Assembly: GCA_964423345.1 (NCBI GenBank)
Contig: CAYREV010000037.1
Span: forward strand, 1-18,277
From: CAYREV01 sp964423345
GTDB taxonomy: Bacteria > Bacteroidota > Rhodothermia > Balneolales > Balneolaceae
Reading direction: 5' to 3'
DNA length: 18,277 nt
Below the pieces are notes generated by a model. That model worked only from the letters and a program-made list of their open reading frames with translations, ran no database searches and was not told where the DNA came from. The position numbers were made by a program, and so were the translations under genes. How positions within the stretch are numbered: position 1 is the first letter of the stretch; each line of letters opens with the position of its first letter. Positions 14,347-18,277 of this stretch are shown here, in pieces.

Positions 14347-15798
14347 TTAACTGTCGGGACCCAGAAATCCGGATTGAACCGTTTCAATACGTTTGCCGTC
14401 GGCAAAGACCGCAAACGTAAGATCCGTCCTGGAACCGGAGAGGGAATCTCTATCGAGCTTGACAAGAAGCCTTCCCTTTGCCGTCCCCTGCGGCGGAACC
14501 GAACTAACATTGCCAAGCATAACCAGTTCGCCGCCGGGTTTCTCCAGTTTGATATCATAGTTCATCTTTTCAAAAGTCTTGTTGATAACCTTGATCTCGT
14601 AAATATTGCTGTATTGGCTGTCGGGCAACTCTTGAAACAGCGTGCCCGGCTGCCGGAATATAGTCGTTTCGGTCTCGGGACGCATACCCAACAGCCCGAT
14701 AAAAACTGCAATCAGCACGATCAGGATACCGCTGTAGCCGGCCACGCGAGGGGTTAAAATTCTTTCTTTTTCCTTCCGGATGGCATTCTCCGACGAATAG
14801 CGTATCAGTCCCCTGGGCTTGTCAATCTTGTCCATTACCTCATCGCAGGCATCCATACAGGCGGTGCAGTGCACGCACTCCAGCTGGGTCCCGTTCCTGA
14901 TATCTATCCCCATGGGGCAAACACGCACGCACTGCTTGCAATCAATACAGTCGCCGAAATCCGATACCGGTGCCAGTCCCAGGTCTTCCAGCGTAGCCTT
15001 CCCGCCTACGTCGCTGCGCTCGGCCACTTTCCCCCGGGGCTCTCCCCTCTTGTAATCGTACATCACATTTATGGAGTTGTTATCCAGCAGCACCGACTGC
15101 ATGCGTCCATAGGGACAAATAAAATGGCATACCTGCTCTCTGAGGAACGCAAACACCCCGTAGAACATCCCGCTGAACACGGTGATAGCTGTAAGCCCCG
15201 CCAGGTGTTCGGAAGGGGGATCCGTAACAATCCTGAACAGTTCGTCCTTGCCGATGATGTAGGCCAGAAAGAGGTTGGAGATAAGGAATGCCAGGCCAAA
15301 AAAGACGCCATGCTTCAACGTCTTGCGCCAGATCTTATTCCAATTCCAGGGGGATCTGTTCAGCCTAATCTGGCTGACCCTGTCTCCCTCAATCCAGTAT
15401 TCGATACGCCGGAAGACCAGCTCCATGAATATTGTCTGGGGGCAGGCCCAGCCGCACCACAACCGTCCGTAAATGGCTGTAAATAACACGATAAACATGA
15501 CCAGGGCCAGGAATCCAAACAACAGCAGGTGAAGGTCCTGCGGCCAGAAAGCCATGCCGAAGATCACAAACTTTCGTTCCAGGATATCAAGCAACAGCAG
15601 CGGTTGCCCGTTAACCGTTAAAAATGGTCCCGAAAAGAAGAAAAGCAGCAATACTACCGCCAGGATATTCCTGGCCAGGTAATACCTGCCGCCCGGCTTT
15701 TTAGGGTAAATCCAGTTTCGTTTTCCCTCTTCGTTGACCGTAGTAAGGTAATCCCTGAATGAACGTTTGTTTTTAGGTCGGTCTAAATCGATTGACAT
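14347..15798 (-). CDS. ccoG: Cytochrome c oxidase accessory protein CcoG (FixG/RdxA)
   Basis: A 483-residue polytopic iron-sulfur protein; in other bacteria CcoG reduces Cu(II) for cbb3 oxidase assembly. Membrane helices lie at about 44-64, 88-110, 160-182, 200-220 and 355-372. NapH-like Cys motifs CGWACP (115-120) and CHFICPYGR (224-232) precede two 4Fe-4S sets, C284-C287-C290-C294 (CIDCKQCVRVCP) and C308-C311-C314-C318. The C-terminal Ig-like domain (about 375-483) is on the far side of the membrane. The start is the ATG at 15798: the frame is open back to a TTG at 15834, but that codon lies inside an intercistronic hairpin and adds residues not seen in relatives, whereas MSIDLDRPKNKRSFRDYL looks native. 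It is 62 nt downstream of ccoP and 5 nt upstream of fixH. Confidence 0.95.
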   Translation of the reverse strand: MSIDLDRPKNKRSFRDYLTTVNEEGKRNWIYPKKPGGRYYLARNILAVVLLLFFFSGPFLTVNGQPLLLLDILERKFVIFGMAFWPQDLHLLLFGFLALVMFIVLFTAIYGRLWCGWACPQTIFMELVFRRIEYWIEGDRVSQIRLNRSPWNWNKIWRKTLKHGVFFGLAFLISNLFLAYIIGKDELFRIVTDPPSEHLAGLTAITVFSGMFYGVFAFLREQVCHFICPYGRMQSVLLDNNSINVMYDYKRGEPRGKVAERSDVGGKATLEDLGLAPVSDFGDCIDCKQCVRVCPMGIDIRNGTQLECVHCTACMDACDEVMDKIDKPRGLIRYSSENAIRKEKERILTPRVAGYSGILIVLIAVFIGLLGMRPETETTIFRQPGTLFQELPDSQYSNIYEIKVINKTFEKMNYDIKLEKPGGELVMLGNVSSVPPQGTAKGRLLVKLDRDSLSGSRTDLTFAVFADGKRIETVQSGFLGPDS

Positions 15799-15818
15799 GA
15801 AGGGTTCGCCTAATCTTA

Positions 15819-15849
15819 CGAGCCGAAACGACAAAGGTGTTTCGGCTCG
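15819..15849 (-). promoter_or_regulatory. Intercistronic hairpin between ccoP and ccoG
   Basis: CGAGCCGAAAC (15819-15829) and GTTTCGGCTCG (15839-15849) form a perfect 11-bp stem with a 9-nt loop in the 62-nt ccoP-ccoG gap. In the gene direction no T-run follows (TAAGATTAGG), so it is not a standard terminator. It is more likely an mRNA-stabilising, processing or partial read-through element. Confidence 0.6.
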
Positions 15850-15860
15850 GTTTTACATTA

Positions 15861-16475
15861 TTATTCTGTAGCAGCCAGGGGCCCTTCGGAACAGGGAGTA
15901 GTCCTGTTCATGTCCGGCTCCTTGGCGTTCGGGGGGTCGGTACCCTGCAAGGTAGCGATATAACTAACGAGCTGCTGCACTTCTTCAGTGCTCAGTTTCG
16001 AACCGCTGCCGTAGGGCAGCATCCCTTTGTCGGGATAGCCCTTGATAATGCTCTCGGCTATATCCGACGGCTGGCAACCGTGCATCCAGTACCGGTCGGT
16101 AAGGTTGGGCCCCACCAGCCCCTCGCCCTGGCTTCCGTGACAGGTAAAACAGAGCTGGCCGGGATTGTCAAACAGCTCCTTGCCCGCTTTGATATCGGCC
16201 GGATCGTCACTGAAAGCCCAGCTGACATCCTCGGCCGGCTTCTGTTCTTCGGGTGCACCGTATTTGGCTTCGGCCGCGGCCATCTCCTGCTCATACTCTT
16301 CGTGCTGTGTGGGTCCCCAGCCGAAAACCTCGTAATAGAGCAGGTAGCCAACGCTGAAAGCGATGGTTACATAAAACAGCCACAGCCACCAGGCGGGCAT
16401 ATGATTATCCAGTTCACGAATACCGTCATATTCGTGGTCCATTAACTTATCTTTTTCGTCGTCAAATACTTTCAT
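15861..16475 (-). CDS. ccoP: cbb3 cytochrome oxidase subunit III, CcoP (mono-heme)
   Basis: A 204-residue membrane-anchored c-type cytochrome feeding electrons to the CcoNO core. The N-terminal CcoP_N segment (HEYDGIRELDNHMPAWW, 14-30) leads into a membrane helix (about 30-48), then an acidic linker and one cytochrome c domain. There is a single heme site, CFTCH at 109-113, with a plausible distal ligand M142 in GMLPYG. Proteobacterial CcoP normally has two heme domains, so this is the short form seen in Bacteroidota-like lineages. Cys124 and Cys195 do not form another CxxCH. The ATG at 16475, with ACAGGT about 8 nt upstream, is preferred over the open frame extending to 16541, which overlaps ccoQ. 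The ccoQ stop is 10 nt upstream. Confidence 0.93.
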   Translation of the reverse strand: MKVFDDEKDKLMDHEYDGIRELDNHMPAWWLWLFYVTIAFSVGYLLYYEVFGWGPTQHEEYEQEMAAAEAKYGAPEEQKPAEDVSWAFSDDPADIKAGKELFDNPGQLCFTCHGSQGEGLVGPNLTDRYWMHGCQPSDIAESIIKGYPDKGMLPYGSGSKLSTEEVQQLVSYIATLQGTDPPNAKEPDMNRTTPCSEGPLAATE

Positions 16476-16485
16476 GTTGTACCTG

Positions 16486-16665
16486 TTATTGATTGTCAAT
16501 TGATTCGTCTGTCTCCAGTGGAAGGCGCGCCGCATCCTCAAAGTGGGAACTCCCCTTGCCGACCAGGTAGATGATCAGCCCGATGAAAAATCCCAGGAAA
16601 AGCAGCAGCGCAATGCTGGGAAAGATGCCTATACCTTCAATGGATCGTAATACCTCTTTATACAT
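16486..16665 (-). CDS. ccoQ: cbb3 oxidase small subunit CcoQ/FixQ
   Basis: A 59-residue protein that begins MYKEVLRSIEGIGIFPSIAL, has one membrane helix (about 15-36, ending GLIIYLVGKGS) and a short polar tail with LPLETDES. Size, single helix and position between ccoNO and ccoP are exactly those of CcoQ/FixQ, which stabilises the CcoP-CcoNO complex. The ATG at 16665 lies 5 nt after the ccoNO stop, and the GGGGGGAA overlapping the end of ccoNO can serve as a purine-rich ribosome site. CcoQ sequences are poorly conserved, so the name rests on context and topology. Confidence 0.85.
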   Translation of the reverse strand: MYKEVLRSIEGIGIFPSIALLLFLGFFIGLIIYLVGKGSSHFEDAARLPLETDESIDNQ

Positions 16666-16670
16666 AGCGT

Positions 16671-18277
16671 CTATTCCCCCCCGTTTCGCTGTTCAAGCGC
16701 GCCGGTACCCAGCACCTTGCTGGACGGCAGACCTTCAAAAGGATTGTTGTCTCCCTTGATGTCGATGCCCAACCGCTGAAGGTAGGCGATAATGGCAATA
16801 ATTTTCTTGTCGGACGAGATCTCGATCCCGTCGATCTCCCTGAACCCTGCCTCATGCAAGCCCCGGGTGATCTCCTCGGCCTGTGCTTTAAGGTCGGCCA
16901 GGGCTTCCTCTTCATAGCCCGGAGCGTAAGGCACCCCTACGGCCCGAAGGGCCGAGATGCGGTTGTCGATACTCTCATAGTCCATCCCCTGGGTCAGCAA
17001 CCAGGGATAAGCCGGCATGATAGAACCCGGAGAGGTTGAATTCGGATCATACATATGCCTCAGGTGCCAGGAGTCGGGGTATTTTCCTCCCTGCCTGTGC
17101 AGGTCGGGGCCCGTGCGTTTGGAACCCCAGAGGAAAGGATGGTCATATACAAATTCCCCGGCTTTGGAATACTCTCCATAGCGTTCGGTCTCCGAACGGA
17201 AAGGCCGGATCATCTGCGAGTGACAGTTGTTGCAGCCTTCGGCTATATAAATATCCCGTCCTTCCACTTCAAGCGGCGTATAGGGTTTGACACTTGATAT
17301 GGTGGGAACATTGGAGTCGACCAAAGCGGTGGGAACGTATTCCACGATTCCTCCTATGAGAATGACAACCAGGGTAAGGGCGGTAAACTGTACCGGCCGG
17401 CTTTCCAGCCTGCGGTGCCATTTCTCCTTTGGAGACGGGGTGGGATCCACCAGGGGTTGCGCCTGGTCTTCTTCCATCTCCACCAGCTGTCCCCGCCTGG
17501 CCGTCATATAGAGGTTGTATACCGAAAAGCAGGCGCCGATAATAAAGAGGGTCCCCCCCAGGGCCCGGAGGGCATACATGGGTATGATCTGTTGGACCGT
17601 CTCCAGGAAGTTGGGATAGGCCAGCAGCCCTTCGCTGGTGAATTCTTTCCACATTAGGCTCTGGGTGATCCCGCCCCAGTACATGGGGATCACATAGAAT
17701 ATGGCCCCGAGCGTGGCAAACCAGAAATGAACATTGGCCAGCTTCGTAGAGTATAACTCCGTCTTGTAGATGCGCGGGGTGATATAGTAGAGCATCGCAA
17801 AAGAGAGCCCCCCGTTCCAGAGGAGCGCACCCAGATGCACGTGCCCGATAATATAATCGCTATAGTGAGCTACCGCGTTGACATTCCCGATAGAGAGCAT
17901 CGGCCCCTCGAAAGTGGCCATGCCGTAGGCGGTGACACCCACCACCAGGAACTTGAGTACCGGATCTTCCCTGACCCGGTCCCATGCACCTCTGAGGGTA
18001 AGCAAACCGTTGAGCATTCCACCCCACGAGGGCGCAATCAGCATGATGCTAAAAACCGTTCCGAGCGCCTGCGCCCACCCCGGCAGTGCGGTATACAGCA
18101 GGTGGTGCGGACCCGCCCAGATATAAATAAATATGAGCGACCAGAAGTGTACGATCGACAGCCGGTAGGAATAGATCGGGCGGTTGGCCGCTTTGGGTAT
18201 AAAGTAGTACATGATTCCCAGGAAGGGCGTCGTCAGAAAGAAGGCGAGCACCGCGCCGAGATGCAGCGCCAGCAGCA
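16671..18277 (-). CDS. ccoNO: cbb3-type cytochrome oxidase subunits I and II fused, CcoN-CcoO (5' end outside window)
   Basis: Catalytic subunit of the high-affinity oxygen reductase fused to its mono-heme c subunit. The readable 535 residues run from the right edge; the true start lies beyond 18277. The CcoN part contains PKAANRPIYSYRLSIVHFW, AGPHHLLYT with the adjacent His pair that ligates CuB, and YIIGHVHLGALLWNG with the heme-ligand histidines; it ends near 17480. A charged linker (EMEEDQAQPLVDPTPSPKEK) joins it to CcoO, which has its own membrane helix, then EGCNNCHSQMIRP with the CxxCH heme site (17234-17220) and SMPAYP-like SIMPAYPWL carrying the axial Met. The C-terminal stretch after RLGIDIKG is short. 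CcoN-CcoO fusion is typical of Bacteroidota. It heads the run ccoNO-Q-P-G-H-SafE, with 5 nt to ccoQ. Confidence 0.95.
   Translation of the reverse strand, partial: LLALHLGAVLAFFLTTPFLGIMYYFIPKAANRPIYSYRLSIVHFWSLIFIYIWAGPHHLLYTALPGWAQALGTVFSIMLIAPSWGGMLNGLLTLRGAWDRVREDPVLKFLVVGVTAYGMATFEGPMLSIGNVNAVAHYSDYIIGHVHLGALLWNGGLSFAMLYYITPRIYKTELYSTKLANVHFWFATLGAIFYVIPMYWGGITQSLMWKEFTSEGLLAYPNFLETVQQIIPMYALRALGGTLFIIGACFSVYNLYMTARRGQLVEMEEDQAQPLVDPTPSPKEKWHRRLESRPVQFTALTLVVILIGGIVEYVPTALVDSNVPTISSVKPYTPLEVEGRDIYIAEGCNNCHSQMIRPFRSETERYGEYSKAGEFVYDHPFLWGSKRTGPDLHRQGGKYPDSWHLRHMYDPNSTSPGSIMPAYPWLLTQGMDYESIDNRISALRAVGVPYAPGYEEEALADLKAQAEEITRGLHEAGFREIDGIEISSDKKIIAIIAYLQRLGIDIKGDNNPFEGLPSSKVLGTGALEQRNGGE

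Noticed and set aside
15799..15834. Extended CcoG start at TTG 15834
   Set aside because: The extra codons lie in the intercistronic hairpin, and the ATG at 15798 begins a family-like N-terminus.
16476..16541. Extended CcoP start upstream of 16475
   Set aside because: It would overlap the 3' end of ccoQ out of frame and adds no conserved residues.

Overview
The window looks like a chromosomal stretch from a free-living aerobic or microaerobic heterotroph of the Bacteroidota/Balneolota-Rhodothermota neighbourhood. This placement is inference. The clues are a CcoN-CcoO fusion with a mono-heme CcoP, an aspartate kinase fused to diaminopimelate decarboxylase, a near absence of Shine-Dalgarno sequences, one promoter fitting the TTTG/TAnnTTTG Bacteroidota pattern, and a tmRNA tag ending in YSLAA. 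Base composition is moderately GC-rich except for one AT-rich histidine kinase gene. No transposase, integrase, phage gene or CRISPR array is visible.

Left part (1-3420): the 5' end of alaS runs off the left edge. It is divergent from a DUF502 membrane protein gene. Convergent to that lie a plant-type ferredoxin-NADP reductase, a small membrane-anchored protein built of four ~29-residue repeats, and a stand-alone response-regulator receiver, all on the minus strand.

Middle (3581-8530): a Lon-like protease with an eroded P-loop and an intact Ser-Lys dyad is followed after 2 nt by a tandem universal stress protein (plus strand). Convergent to them are a Rid-family protein lacking the usual catalytic arginine and a DUF389/TIGR00341 membrane protein with a promoter lying right on its start codon.

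Centre (8616-10535): an AT-rich PAS histidine kinase gene, a strong hairpin terminator and the tmRNA gene (ssrA).

Right part (10536-18277), all minus strand: the aspartate kinase/DAP decarboxylase fusion lies downstream of a cbb3-type cytochrome oxidase operon, read as ccoNO (cut by the right edge), ccoQ, ccoP, ccoG, ccoH/fixH and a SafE/TauE-like membrane protein. CcoNO, CcoQ and CcoP form the high-affinity terminal oxidase. CcoG, FixH and probably the SafE-like protein serve its assembly and copper supply. The CcoQ gene (59 codons) is easily missed. The copper ATPase CcoI and CcoS are not in the window and may lie upstream, beyond the right edge.

I found no clearly undescribed multi-gene system. 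The best leads are the repeat protein, the ATPase-degenerate Lon-like protease coupled to a stress protein, and the AT-rich kinase beside ssrA.
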